Shown piece by piece: positions 8,488 through 19,300 of a stretch of 64,000 nucleotides of DNA. Positions within the stretch are counted from its first letter, which is position 1; each line of letters starts with the position of its first letter. The DNA comes from Huiozyma naganishii CBS 8797 (lineage: Eukaryota; Ascomycota; Saccharomycetes; Saccharomycetales; Saccharomycetaceae): the NCBI RefSeq assembly GCF_000348985.1, contig NC_035931.1, forward strand, positions 522,735 to 586,734, in the 5' to 3' direction. The translations under genes and the position numbers were made by a program. The notes under the pieces were generated by a model. It was given only the letters and a program-made list of their open reading frames with translations. It did no database searches and was not told the origin of the DNA.

Positions 8488-10068
8488 TCACCTCAAAAAC
8501 CCCTTCTTCTTTTGAGGGACTGGGGAGCTCGTGCTCGGGTTGGCCAGGGACAGTTCCAGTTGGTGTTTTTTCTCCTCCAATGCTTTCAGTTGCTTGGTCA
8601 ACTTGTCCTTCATTTCCTTGTGTCTGGCGAACAGTTCAGTTTCCGATTTTTGTAGTTTCTTCTCCTTCTCGGTGACCTTTTGCTGGAAAACGGTCTTCAT
8701 TTCAGACTCTAGTTTGGCTAACTTGGCCTCGTGCAGCCTCTTCTCCTCCTCCTGTCTCGTGTTCGGGTCGAACTCTTTGAAGACAGAGTTGTCCTGCTTG
8801 ATCCCGAGGCTTATCAGTTTCTTGGACCTGTAGTTTTCGTACAGTTCGTGTGCGGTCCGTTCCCTTAGTTCTTCCAAGTACTGCTTTATCAAAAGATCAC
8901 GGAGTAAGTTGAAGTCGGAGTGGTTGGAGTTTTCCACCTCGATGATCCCCCAGGGGTACTCACGGCCCCTCACCATTAATTCTGGATTGTTTGGATCCTT
9001 GACAAAACTGTTGGACCCAACGACTGCATATGGCATCTTTTCGTACAAAGTCTTGGAAGTCTGGATCGTTTCGTTGTCATCCATTTTGTAGACTGGTGGC
9101 CGGAACAAAGTGACACCGTGCTCTCTCAACTGGTTGGAGATCCTTGATTTGAACAGCTCGATCTCTTCGTCGGACAAGATGTCCGATTTGGAGATAACGG
9201 GGATCAAGTTACATTTATCGTGTACTTGTGAGCAGAACTCCAAGTCGAGTGGCTTCAAGTAGTGGCCCGTTGGTTCGATAAAATACAGACAGACGTGGAC
9301 TCTGTTGTCCTCGATTTTTGTTCTGTTGATTCTGTTCTCCTGGTCCAAGTAGTGATCAAACCTGGAATTGATCTCGCTGAGAACGGGTTTCCAAGAGTCT
9401 GTGTTGTCAATTGCATCACCAAACCCAGCAGCGTCAATAAGCGTCAACTTCAACTTGACACCGTTCTCCTCAATGGTCTTGCTTTGTGTTTCAATCTTGA
9501 CAGTGTTACGCATACTGACTGCCCCCCCCACCTGGGAGTTCTTGTCGCCTAGAGTATCCTCGTCAAGACTCTGGTCGTTACCGTCAGGTGTTTCTCCACT
9601 CCTCACACCCGTGTCACTGAAATTCTCGTTGAACAGCGAATTGATTAGAGTTGTTTTACCGAGCCCTGTTCTACCAACACAAAGGACATTCAAGTTAAAC
9701 CCTCTCCTAACGGACTTTCTGTGCCATTGCTTGGGGAGGTTGGCAAACCCGACGTAGCCCGTGATCTGTCTGTTTACGATTTTCAGACTTGCCGGCTGCG
9801 GAGGCAGCACCTGCCCTGCCTCTTGCGCGGAATCAAACTGGTTCAATTCGTTGCTGATGCTCTGCAGGTCCAGCTTGTTCTGCTCAATCTCTGAAAACTG
9901 TTCTGCCTTTACGGATACAGCAGGATCCTCGGCACCGATGGAGTTGCCGCGGGCACCGAGATCTGGAGTCCCGTGGGCGCTCTGCGCGGCACCATTGGGC
10001 GGGAAGGGCATCTCTTCTTTCTTCACGGAAACCCCGTTCGTGTTCTGGCTTTCTTCTGACAAATTCAT
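8488..10068 (-). CDS. CDC3: Septin Cdc3
   Basis: 526 residues, nearly the S. cerevisiae length (520). The variable N terminus (~1-105) is followed by a polybasic stretch (KQWHRKSVRRGF) and a septin GTPase domain: P-loop GRTGLGKTT at 132-140, switch II DAAGFGD, G4-type SKSD, and the septin unique element near YPWGIIEVEN. A C-terminal coiled coil (~430-510, EMKTVFQQKVTEKEKKLQKS) ends in the lysine-rich tail KKKGFLR, which matches S. cerevisiae Cdc3. Septins assemble Cdc10-Cdc3-Cdc12-Cdc11 rods into bud-neck filaments. In the G3 motif the usual Thr is Ala. Tandem downstream of SPH1 and divergent from the SSA gene. Start at the ATG at 10066-10068. Confidence 0.96.
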   Translation of the reverse strand: MNLSEESQNTNGVSVKKEEMPFPPNGAAQSAHGTPDLGARGNSIGAEDPAVSVKAEQFSEIEQNKLDLQSISNELNQFDSAQEAGQVLPPQPASLKIVNRQITGYVGFANLPKQWHRKSVRRGFNLNVLCVGRTGLGKTTLINSLFNENFSDTGVRSGETPDGNDQSLDEDTLGDKNSQVGGAVSMRNTVKIETQSKTIEENGVKLKLTLIDAAGFGDAIDNTDSWKPVLSEINSRFDHYLDQENRINRTKIEDNRVHVCLYFIEPTGHYLKPLDLEFCSQVHDKCNLIPVISKSDILSDEEIELFKSRISNQLREHGVTLFRPPVYKMDDNETIQTSKTLYEKMPYAVVGSNSFVKDPNNPELMVRGREYPWGIIEVENSNHSDFNLLRDLLIKQYLEELRERTAHELYENYRSKKLISLGIKQDNSVFKEFDPNTRQEEEKRLHEAKLAKLESEMKTVFQQKVTEKEKKLQKSETELFARHKEMKDKLTKQLKALEEKKHQLELSLANPSTSSPVPQKKKGFLR

Positions 10069-10657
10069 CCCGTGGCACGCAAAACCTTAACAAATACCGC
10101 CTTGACCGCAGCTCCCAGAGGAAAGTGGTCCTTTGTGTGTGTGTGGATCGTCCAAATCCCAGTGTGTTCCTCTTTTCTGTGATCTTTGAAGAAAACGAAA
10201 ATTAAAAATAAAAAATAAAAAAAACCACGTGATCCACCTTCCTAAACAGATAACATGTGTAAAAGCGGAAGTAAGTTACTTCTTTGGGAAAAAACGTCCC
10301 GAAGGGGTATTTTACCTCTGTTTTTGTTTCACGTTTTTTTTTTCCTGTTTTTGGCCTCTTTCCTCTTTGGGAAACTCTGACTCCATGGAATCTTCGAGAA
10401 GGAATTCCTCGAGAAGAATCTCTCGAGGACAGAGGGCTGAGCTAAGCGTTGGTTCGGGCTCTGCGGCAAAACAAGCAAGAGAGATTCTGCCATGTTCTTC
10501 GACGTTCCATCTCGAGGCCGAGGAAAGCGGATATATAAAGGTTCTTGTTTCGTGCAATTGAGTCTCCAGTTGTCATAGTTCCCTTCCTTCACTTACTCTC
10601 TCTCTCTCTCTTCTCTCTCTTGATAAAAATCTACATCCACAACAATAAACAGTAACA
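10069..10657. promoter_or_regulatory. Divergent promoter CDC3/SSA with heat-shock-type elements and TATA box
   Basis: The SSA side carries clustered inverted TTC/GAA units at 10393-10418 (TTCGAGAAGGAATTCC then GAGAAGAA), consistent with heat-shock factor sites, and an 8-bp inverted repeat CCTCGAGA/TCTCGAGG at 10407-10428. A further TTCnnnGTTCC-like unit lies near 10500. TATATAAA at 10532-10539 sits ~120 bases before the SSA ATG, followed by a CT-rich leader. A CACGTG is at 10226-10231, closer to CDC3. Confidence 0.65.
10595..10620. repeat. CT-rich repeat in SSA leader
   Basis: A near-perfect run of CT dinucleotides lies between the TATA box and the ATG of the HSP70 gene. Pyrimidine-rich stretches are common around transcription starts of highly expressed yeast genes. 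Confidence 0.7.
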
Positions 10658-12574
10658 ATGTCTAAAGCTGTTGGTATTGATTTGGGTACTACCTACTCCT
10701 GTGTCGCTCACTTCTCGAACGACAGAGTCGACATCATCGCTAACGACCAAGGTAACAGAACCACCCCATCTTTCGTTGCCTTCACTGACACCGAGAGATT
10801 GATTGGTGATGCCGCTAAGAACCAGGCCGCTATGAACCCAGTTAACACCGTTTTCGACGCTAAGCGTTTGATCGGTAGAAACTTCGCCGACCCAGAGGTC
10901 CAAGGTGACATGAAGCACTTCCCCTTCAAGTTGGTCGACGTTGACGGTAAGCCTCAGATCCAAGTCGAGTTCAAAGGTGAAACCAAGAAGTTCACCCCAG
11001 AACAGATCTCCTCTATGGTTTTGGGTAAGATGAAGGAAACCGCCGAATCCTTCTTGGGTTCCAAGGTCAACGACGCCGTCGTCACCGTCCCAGCCTACTT
11101 CAACGACTCCCAGAGACAAGCCACCAAGGATGCTGGTACCATCGCTGGTCTAAACGTCTTGAGAATCATCAACGAGCCAACCGCCGCCGCTATCGCCTAC
11201 GGTCTAGACAAGAAGGGTAAGGAAGAAAACGTCCTTATCTTCGACTTGGGTGGTGGTACCTTCGATGTTTCCCTACTGTCCATCGAGGACGGTATCTTCG
11301 AGGTCAAGGCTACCGCCGGTGACACCCATTTGGGTGGTGAAGATTTCGACAACAGATTGGTCAACCACTTCGTTCAAGAGTTCAAGAGAAAGAACAAGAA
11401 GGACGTCACCACCAACCAGAGAGCTTTGAGAAGATTGAGAACCGCATGTGAAAGAGCCAAGAGATCCTTGTCCTCTTCCGCCCAAACCTCCGTCGAAATC
11501 GACTCCCTATACGAAGGTGTCGACTTCTACACCTCCATCACCAGAGCGAGATTCGAAGAACTTTGTGCCGATCTGTTCAGATCCACTTTGGACCCTGTCG
11601 AAAAGGTCTTGAGAGACTCCAAATTGGACAAGTCCCAAGTCGACGAAATCGTCTTGGTCGGTGGTTCCACCAGAATTCCAAAGGTCCAGAAGTTGGTCAC
11701 CGACTACTTCAACGGTAAGGAACCAAACAGATCCATCAACCCAGATGAAGCCGTCGCTTACGGTGCCGCCGTCCAAGCCGCTATCTTGACCGGTGACACT
11801 TCCTCCAAGACCCAGGACTTGCTGCTACTAGATGTCGCTCCATTGTCTCTAGGTATTGAAACCGCCGGTGGTGTCATGACCAAGTTGATCCCAAGAAACT
11901 CCACTATCCCAACAAAGAAATCTGAAACTTTCTCCACTTACGCCGACAACCAACCAGGTGTCTTGATTCAAGTGTTCGAAGGTGAGAGAGCCAAGACGAA
12001 GGACAACAACTTGTTGGGTAAGTTCGAATTGTCTGGTATCCCACCAGCTCCAAGAGGTGTCCCACAAATCGAAGTCACCTTCGACGTTGACTCCAACGGT
12101 ATCTTGAACGTCTCCGCTGTCGAAAAGGGTACCGGTAAGACCAACAAGATCACCATCACCAACGACAAGGGTAGATTGTCCAAGGACGACATCGAAAAGA
12201 TGGTTGCCGAAGCTGAAAAGTTCAAGGAGGAGGACGAAAAGGAGACCGAAAGAATTGGTGCCAAGAACCAATTGGAATCCATCACATTCTCTTTGAAGAA
12301 CAGCATCTCCGAAGCCGGTGACAAGCTAGAAGAAGCCGACAAGGAAGCCGTCACCAAGAAGGCCGACGAAGTCATCGCATGGTTGGACGCCAACACCACC
12401 GCCACCAAGGAGGAATACGACGACCAATTGAAGGAGTTGCAAGCAATTGCCAACCCTGTTATGACCAAACTATACCAACAAGGTGGTGCCCCAGAAGGTA
12501 TGCCAGGTGCTGCCCCAGGCGGTGCCCCACCAGCTCCAGAAGCTGAGGGCCCAACTGTCGAAGAAGTCGATTAA
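10658..12574 (+). CDS. SSA: Cytosolic HSP70 chaperone of the Ssa family
   Basis: 638 residues. The N-terminal ATPase domain carries the three HSP70 signatures: IDLGTTYSC at residues 7-15, [12 protein letters not shown], and [14 protein letters not shown] substrate-binding domain and helical lid follow, then a Gly/Ala/Pro-rich tail ending in EEVD, the motif that binds TPR cochaperones and marks cytosolic HSP70. Codon use is strongly biased (GGT, TTG, AAG, GTC), indicating very high expression. Ssa proteins fold nascent and stress-damaged proteins with Ydj1 and Hsp104. Its place in a segment rich in YLL genes suggests the SSA2 (YLL024C) lineage, but SSA1 and SSA2 are too alike to separate here. 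The upstream heat-shock-type elements fit stress induction. Confidence 0.97.
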   Translation: MSKAVGIDLGTTYSCVAHFSNDRVDIIANDQGNRTTPSFVAFTDTERLIGDAAKNQAAMNPVNTVFDAKRLIGRNFADPEVQGDMKHFPFKLVDVDGKPQIQVEFKGETKKFTPEQISSMVLGKMKETAESFLGSKVNDAVVTVPAYFNDSQRQATKDAGTIAGLNVLRIINEPTAAAIAYGLDKKGKEENVLIFDLGGGTFDVSLLSIEDGIFEVKATAGDTHLGGEDFDNRLVNHFVQEFKRKNKKDVTTNQRALRRLRTACERAKRSLSSSAQTSVEIDSLYEGVDFYTSITRARFEELCADLFRSTLDPVEKVLRDSKLDKSQVDEIVLVGGSTRIPKVQKLVTDYFNGKEPNRSINPDEAVAYGAAVQAAILTGDTSSKTQDLLLLDVAPLSLGIETAGGVMTKLIPRNSTIPTKKSETFSTYADNQPGVLIQVFEGERAKTKDNNLLGKFELSGIPPAPRGVPQIEVTFDVDSNGILNVSAVEKGTGKTNKITITNDKGRLSKDDIEKMVAEAEKFKEEDEKETERIGAKNQLESITFSLKNSISEAGDKLEEADKEAVTKKADEVIAWLDANTTATKEEYDDQLKELQAIANPVMTKLYQQGGAPEGMPGAAPGGAPPAPEAEGPTVEEVD

Positions 12575-12897
12575 TCAAATCAAGTCGACTAGACTATTTG
12601 CACGCTTCGGAAAAACCTTGTAAACGATTTACCAACACCCCAATTAACATCAAAATATATAACTATTTTTACATTTTCGATAGATAATAAACCATTACTT
12701 CATTACTTTTTATTCTTCTGTACTACTTACCGATCTGTTGATGACTCGTCTCATTTCTGACTTATGGGTGTTTAGATCTTCATGTTCACTCGGATTTTTA
12801 TTTTTAAAGTACTGTTTCGAAATCTTCGAATCTTGAAATTTCAGCCTTACAGCAACTCTAGGGAAAGGACACAGCATTAAATAGTAGGGAAACTTAT
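12575..12897. other. Intergenic: SSA 3' end and NPR3 promoter
   Basis: The 323-base gap lies between two plus-strand genes. AT-rich TATATAACTATTTTTACATTTT-type sequence near 12655-12680 probably directs SSA 3'-end formation. No gene or clear factor site is visible. Confidence 0.5.
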
Positions 12898-15495
12898 ATG
12901 AGCGAACACTTACCGAATTCGTACCTCGTGGGAATCCATCTCACAATCTCGACACATTCGGGCCCCCAGGTCGTGTATTCGTATCCTCCAGCTAGGGTCG
13001 GTGCAATTCATTCTAGAAAGTCATCGTCCGATGTCCTTTCACGCAGAAAAACGTTGAACAGAAACGGCTCTGCCTCTAAAAAAGGTAGCAAGCTACAATC
13101 CCAACTCTCTGAGGCATCCCGTGACGTGGATACGTCGATACGATCTAGGACATCGATGAAGTCAGTGAAATCTGAAGCCTCCTCCATATCGTCTGCATCT
13201 TCGCGTAGCTCCAATTCCGGGTTGTCGTCATCAGATGGTCTGAGTGAAAGTGAACTATCTACGGACTATGCCGACGAGTCGTTTACCTCGGAAAGTGATA
13301 CTGGAAGTACTACAAGTAGTAGTGATTCTGAGAATGAAACGGATAACGCGAAGATAAACAGTGCTAGTAAAAATGGAATATCAATAGAGAATGACAATAC
13401 ACTAAGAAACAGGTTAAGTGGTGAAGGGGAAGACGAACATCTTCGTGGTTTCACCCTTAATGACGAGTTCTTCCTTGATGAAATTTTCCAAGATACTAAT
13501 AAGGTCTTTGGCTTCGATTCTGAATTTGTCGCCGAGTTTTGTTGCCCCGATAGAGAGCTCTGCAATACAAAATTCGAATTTACAATCGATCAGTTGGCTT
13601 TTTTGGGGTTGCCTATCCATTGTGACTCCAAGGGGAAGTGGCGAAAATCAAAACATAAAAGACAATTTTCAAGAAAGCTGACGAACAGCACCTCCCACGG
13701 CAATTTATCGAGGAAGGGGCATTCCGTAGGCTCTAGGAGGAGTAAAAATGAAAACGATTTGGAAAGGCGAATGACAAGAGTTGACACCCTAGAGCCTGAC
13801 GATGAAATGATATCGTCACATATCGGGAAAGACAATCTAGATAAGAACATGAACATGTTCCACGTTTGCTTTGTTATGAACCCGCCACTAACCGAGTACA
13901 ATAAAAGAATAGATGACATGTACCAGTACGTTGTAGCTAAACTCTCTTTACTATTGCGTTATGTCCAGTCCAAATCAAATTATGTGTCCGAAGAATGTGA
14001 GATAATTTTAAAAGAAACTGAAAGCGTTAAAAAAAACTCTCAGTTTTACCAGTCGATAAAGTCTCCTGGGGAGAGAGGAAAATATCTTTATCAACGGATT
14101 CTGTCAAAATCTTCTTTAGCGCGTTGTTTGACAAAGTGTGTTGATCAGTTGCATAAAAATGAGATAGCCTGTGTAGAGCTAGGCAACGACAAAGTGATAT
14201 CGCTACAGATCCCAGTTAACAACGAGTTTCAAGACATACCCAATTATAAAATACACCCCATTTTACCAAACTCTTACCTTAGTACGGTGTTGAACAACAA
14301 CTTTTTGGAAGGATGTTCGTACAATGACACACAGTATCTAAATGCAGAGGGAAGGAAAGGATTTTTGGGTGCTACAGATAACATTGGTAATGACAACGAT
14401 ATATTAAACTACTCTTTACTACTGTTAGATGAGCCAACTCAAATTTTGGAGACGCTCGAAAGTTCCACACAGACTGTAAAAACCGGCGATTTGAACACTT
14501 TGATACTCAGACAGCTTGTGAAACAAATCAAACCCACTACTCCTTTGATATCATACCACGACATTATAACAAGTACATTGCAGCTGGAGTCGAGCGAAAT
14601 TACATACGATATCCTCCGTTCGTGTGCTATTCACCTCATATACTGGAGGTATGCTAGGGTTATAATACCGTTGAGTTCCAAGCATATTTATATTGTTTCT
14701 CCTTTGCTGTCCTTGGATCTATGCTATTCGGGAGATGAAAAAAAATTTAGAGAGAAGTTTTCTTCTTTGCCATCACTAGCCTATTTTTTGAGCAGACTTT
14801 CCGGTTCGACTTCTATGGAAAACGCTCAAAATGGTGGTACCCATCCACGCCAATTTGGCGCCTTGATTCCTAGTAAGGAGCATAAAGGTGCTTATCTAAA
14901 TGCATTGAGTTGGTTAGTGCGACATGGTTACGTCTGTCAGCTTTTGACCTTTGCCCTTATTAGAATTGATCGGAAAATAAAAATTGCTGTAGAAGAAGAC
15001 CTCGAAAAGGAAGGTTACAATAGACGGAAGAAAGAAATAGCTAAGAGACGTCGACACCGTAGCATTGGTAACAGTGACCAGGACAATAACCCGTTGAAAA
15101 AAAGTGGACTAAGAGACCAAACCTCCGGAATTGATAATGTAATGAAAAACTTACAAACGGACGACGACAGGAAACAATTCCAAACAGAGGAAGCAGCAGA
15201 CAGCAAGGATCCATACGAGAGTGACCATTTTGAATTTGATGACCCCGAATTTCAAAACGACTACACTATTATCTTAGAACCTGAGCGTGCAACTGCTCTA
15301 GAAAAGCGGTGGATTTATAAATGTATCCACAATCAGCCTCACGAAATTCAGATCTTATTCAATAAGTTACTGAAATTTTTCAATGGTAAGTCTCCGCTTG
15401 AAGTTATTATGTTGAATAAAGGTGTCTCAAGACACGAAATGAAAAAACTGTTTGTTGCTTTAGATCGCTATCTAATAAAAATACATCACTGGTAA
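12898..15495 (+). CDS. NPR3: Npr3, SEACIT (GATOR1-like) subunit
   Basis: 865 residues, shorter than S. cerevisiae Npr3 (1146). It opens with the family signature LPNSYLVGIHLTISTHSGPQ, the start of a longin-like domain, interrupted by a Ser-rich acidic insert (~30-165). Conserved blocks follow (FHVCFVMNPPLTEYNKRID; IPVNNEFQDIPNYKIHP). The C terminus (FNGKSPLEVIMLNKGVSR, then MKKLFVALDRYLIKIHHW) resembles the winged-helix end of NPRL3 proteins. With Npr2 and Iml1 it forms SEACIT, a GAP for Gtr1 that restrains TORC1 at the vacuole when nitrogen is scarce. In S. cerevisiae it is YHL023C, near SNF6 (YHL025W), as here. The missing length is mostly low-complexity. Confidence 0.93.
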   Translation: MSEHLPNSYLVGIHLTISTHSGPQVVYSYPPARVGAIHSRKSSSDVLSRRKTLNRNGSASKKGSKLQSQLSEASRDVDTSIRSRTSMKSVKSEASSISSASSRSSNSGLSSSDGLSESELSTDYADESFTSESDTGSTTSSSDSENETDNAKINSASKNGISIENDNTLRNRLSGEGEDEHLRGFTLNDEFFLDEIFQDTNKVFGFDSEFVAEFCCPDRELCNTKFEFTIDQLAFLGLPIHCDSKGKWRKSKHKRQFSRKLTNSTSHGNLSRKGHSVGSRRSKNENDLERRMTRVDTLEPDDEMISSHIGKDNLDKNMNMFHVCFVMNPPLTEYNKRIDDMYQYVVAKLSLLLRYVQSKSNYVSEECEIILKETESVKKNSQFYQSIKSPGERGKYLYQRILSKSSLARCLTKCVDQLHKNEIACVELGNDKVISLQIPVNNEFQDIPNYKIHPILPNSYLSTVLNNNFLEGCSYNDTQYLNAEGRKGFLGATDNIGNDNDILNYSLLLLDEPTQILETLESSTQTVKTGDLNTLILRQLVKQIKPTTPLISYHDIITSTLQLESSEITYDILRSCAIHLIYWRYARVIIPLSSKHIYIVSPLLSLDLCYSGDEKKFREKFSSLPSLAYFLSRLSGSTSMENAQNGGTHPRQFGALIPSKEHKGAYLNALSWLVRHGYVCQLLTFALIRIDRKIKIAVEEDLEKEGYNRRKKEIAKRRRHRSIGNSDQDNNPLKKSGLRDQTSGIDNVMKNLQTDDDRKQFQTEEAADSKDPYESDHFEFDDPEFQNDYTIILEPERATALEKRWIYKCIHNQPHEIQILFNKLLKFFNGKSPLEVIMLNKGVSRHEMKKLFVALDRYLIKIHHW

Positions 15496-16363
15496 CGGGT
15501 ATCGTTTAATGCCTAATAACTTAATATTACGTTGTATATTTTTTGAGCTTAATTATAACAACTTGGTCACTTCTGGAAACTTTAAAAAGTGCAGTAGATC
15601 AATATTTGTTAATTTATTCAAAATTTTGTTTTCGTTAGGACTGCCGTTTTGATTGGAAATGGCCGTTTGGGTCTGTAATAGTCTGATATTGTTATATATA
15701 CCAAATATGTGATTTGGCCCCTTGTATTAGATGTACTTGGCTGTTCAAGAATTCTTGGTTGGGAGATCTGGCATCGTTTCGCTATGATCGAAATCTATTC
15801 TTGCTACAGAATGGTAAATGTCGGATTATCGGTGTCTTTTCGTATATTTTCATTATAATAGTTGAAATAAATTTGATAGGAAAAGTATCTTGAAGTAATA
15901 ACGTACCTATTATCCTGGTTACATCATCATTCAAAATATTGTCCAACAATTGAAATATTGGTGGATGTCCGGAAAACGTGCAAATGGGGACAAGTTTATA
16001 CATAATGTTGTCTACAGTTTACAATAAATATCCCAAGCTCACAATCAACACTTAACTAACCTTCAAACAGATGATGCGCCGTTCAACTTACCAGCAGTTA
16101 CAAGAAGAACACGCGCCAAAAGTTTTCTAGATCACGTGCCACAAAAACTTTATTGTGACCAACGCATAAAATGTAGGTGAAAAATACAATCAACAGAAAT
16201 TGGCGTTCCATTAAAGGTCAACGCTGTCACTTCTCCATTTGCGATGCTCTTTTTGCCTGTTTCGCAAATACAGAATACGAACGCCAATATAATTTCAACA
16301 TCTGCCACTCATCATTGTATTATCGCTAGATAGGACTGCTGCATTTAAAGAGAAACGTCTAGG
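15496..16363. other. Intergenic 868 bases with possible spliced or decayed gene
   Basis: The gap between two plus-strand genes includes the GPI13 promoter with CACGTG at 16133-16138. On the minus strand two separate open stretches (15782-16003 and 15553-15710) look protein-like and might be exons or remnants of one gene; see the separate entry. Confidence 0.5.
15553..16003 (-). other. Possible spliced or degenerate small gene, unidentified
   Basis: From the ATG at 16001-16003 the minus strand codes 73 residues beginning MYKLVPICTFSGHPPIF and including LLDNILNDDVTRIIG, then stops at 15782. Just after DDVTRII lies GTACGT (plus-strand ACGTAC at 15901-15906), a plausible 5' splice site. Downstream, another minus-strand frame is open from about 15710 and ends with NIDLLHFLKFPEVTKLL and a stop at 15553-15555. 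The two parts are in different contexts and no canonical TACTAAC branch site is visible between them. It may be a two- or three-exon gene, a decayed gene, or chance. I do not recognise the protein. Confidence 0.25.
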
Positions 16364-19300
16364 ATGGATGAGAGTGATATCAAGAAAACGATTCTGAGTA
16401 CCTCTGCTGACGAAAAAAGGATCTATAGAACCAGGATACAAAAGTTCAAAAAATCCCATTTTCTCTATGTGGTTTTATTAATGTTTCTTGCCTCGTTGCA
16501 GTTTATTGCTATTGCATTTTTTTCTAGAGGGTTTTTACTTTCAAGACATGTCTTGGACAATATATCGAAAGCGGATTCTCAATTGACATTGCAGAGTTCT
16601 CCCAAGTTTGATAGAGCGGTAGTTTTGATTGTAGACGCACTGAGATTTGATTTTGTCATACCAATCGAAAAAGAAAAGGCAAATAGCAACTATCATAATA
16701 ACATCAACATAATGTACGACAAATTTATGGATAACTCGGAAAGTTGTTCTTCCTTATTGCTTAAATTTATGGCAGATCCACCAACCACTACCTTGCAGAG
16801 ACTTAAAGGGCTAACAACTGGCTCCTTACCCACATTCATTGATGCAGGGTCAAACTTCAACGGTGACACCATTGAAGAGGACAACTTGATCAAACAGTTA
16901 TATCTACACGACAAAAACGTATTATTTGTTGGAGACGATACATGGGATGCACTTTTCAATCCGTTTTTGTCCAACAATTCCGCACCCTTTGAATCGCTGA
17001 ACGTTTGGGATTTAGACACAGTCGACAACGGTGTCATCTCATTTTTTAATGACCACATTCATTCAAAGGAATGGGATGTTCTTGTTGGACACATGCTTGG
17101 GGTTGATCATGTTGGTCACAAATATGGGCCCGACCATTTTACAATGAAAGAAAAGCAAACACAAGTAAACGAATTCATTCATTATGTGATGCAGTCACTA
17201 GATGACGATACCTTGCTCGTTGTTATGGGCGACCACGGCATGGATCGCACGGGTAACCATGGAGGAGATTCTATCGATGAGTTAGAAAGTACCTTGTTTC
17301 TTTACAGTAAGACTCCAGGTAAGTTTGGTGCAATGACAGATGGCAACCAATCGATTTACAATATCTCAGATTACGGGTCTAGCTATCGGAGCGTCAACCA
17401 AATTGATTTAGTGTCCACACTTTCGCTAATGCTTGGTACTCCGATTCCGTTCAATAACCTTGGCTGGCCAATCGAAGAAATGTTTAACACTCCGGAGGAG
17501 GGTAAAAGAATGACGCAAATAACCATGGACCAGCTTTTGGAATATAAAAAGACTATGAATTTACAATTCCCACTAGATAGACATGACAGAATGGAAAGTA
17601 TACTGGACGAAATACTTGAACATAAGAACCCAGCCTCGGGCCATGAATATGAAAGACAATTCTTGGAAATGTGCAAAGATTTGTGGGCCCGATTTGATTA
17701 CTATAGTATTACCACAGGGGTAATACTAATGTTTATTTCGTTGGTGCTCTTGATATCAATAACCAAGCTTATCCCATCCATTGTTGTGAACCAAATGGTT
17801 CCTGAATTTGCTCCCTGGATTTGCACAATGTCAGTGATATCTAATATCTGCTTTTTTGCCATCTATTATGTTTTCCAAAAACCTCCACTGATCGATGGTG
17901 TATTGTGGTGCTTTCTTTTCGCGACAGCGATTGGTATTATCATAGGCTGCTGCATCCCCATTTTTGACCGCTACAGTTTGGGATGGGTTTTTGTGAAGTT
18001 ACGTGAAGATTCGTTCTCTGACTACTGGTCTTGTATAGGTTGTGGCATACTAATCATCCATGCCTGCTTGTTCACTTCCAACTCATTCACTATATGGGAA
18101 GACCGTATTGTTACCTTTTTATTAACATCCTTAGGGATGCTAACGTTGTTTGAGTTTGCCTTCCTACCAAAGCGACAATCAACAAATGCTTTATTGACTG
18201 CTAAAATTAATGAAAACGAAGGCACGACTTCTGGAGTCAATTCCTCCACTGCTAATTCCAATTCTTTACCATTATCTAGATTTGCAAGGTTATTAGGTGG
18301 TTATCACTCTATTGTACTCATAATCTGCACAAGGTTGGCTTCCCTAATCACGATATGTCGTGAGGAGCAAGGCGATTCTTGCACTCCAACGTTCACAACT
18401 TCATCCAACAGTTCGTGGTGGTGCATGATGCTATGCTTTCTAATTATTTTTTTGATTCCATCATGCATCAAGGGATACTACAACTTGACGTCTTCATACC
18501 AGGCTGCCGCACCTATTTGGATCGATGTCTTCCTGAAAGGTTCACTATTTTTAAACTTCATCTATTGGTCATTGAATTCCCTTGAAAACTCTGATAATAG
18601 CTTTTTGAGTGATTACAAGTACGATTTCACCATTGCGAAGTTCACACTGGCTAGAATGTTAGCAGGTGTTACGATAATAGCTACAAATATTGGTTGGTTG
18701 ATGGGCCCCCTTTGTATTAAGTTGAACGTTCACAACACAGACGTAAAGTCGCACCAAGCGACGATTCTCGGCTATATGAACATTTATGGCTCAGAGTATT
18801 TCCTACTGGTCATCAATGTATTGATGAGCATAATTCTTTTCAACAAGCCTCTAGCGCAGGTATCAATTTCATTAATGTGCAATCAGTTACTTTCCATTCT
18901 AGAAATTGTAGATTTGTTGAAACTGAAGGAAAACGTCATAGGACCGATTGTGTTAGGCCTGCTATCCTACCAGCAGTTCTTCAGTACGGGACATCAGGCC
19001 ACCATTCCATCAGTCCAATGGGACGTAGCCTTCATTCTGTCAGAAAAGATTACTTTTCCAATAACCCATTTATCTGTGATTTTAAACACTTTCGGCCCAC
19101 ACATCATTGTGGCGTTGTCAGTTGCCTTGATCACTCTATGGAAACAACCTCCAGATGTTTTGAAACCACAGACTCTACTAGGTAGAATTGTGTCCAACTG
19201 TGGGGTTTTGTTGACGTACAACACTTTACTCTGCTTAAGCTCCTTTGTGTGGGTCACTTTCTTTAGAAGACATTTAATGGTTTGGAAAATTTTTTGTCCG

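Noticed and set aside
10631..12468. Long minus-strand ORFs (up to 166 codons) inside the HSP70 gene
   Set aside because: They are antisense shadows of a strongly codon-biased gene and have no recognisable domain.
16133..16138. CACGTG as centromere CDEI
   Set aside because: No 80-base AT tract with a CDEIII-like element next to this or any other CACGTG was seen.
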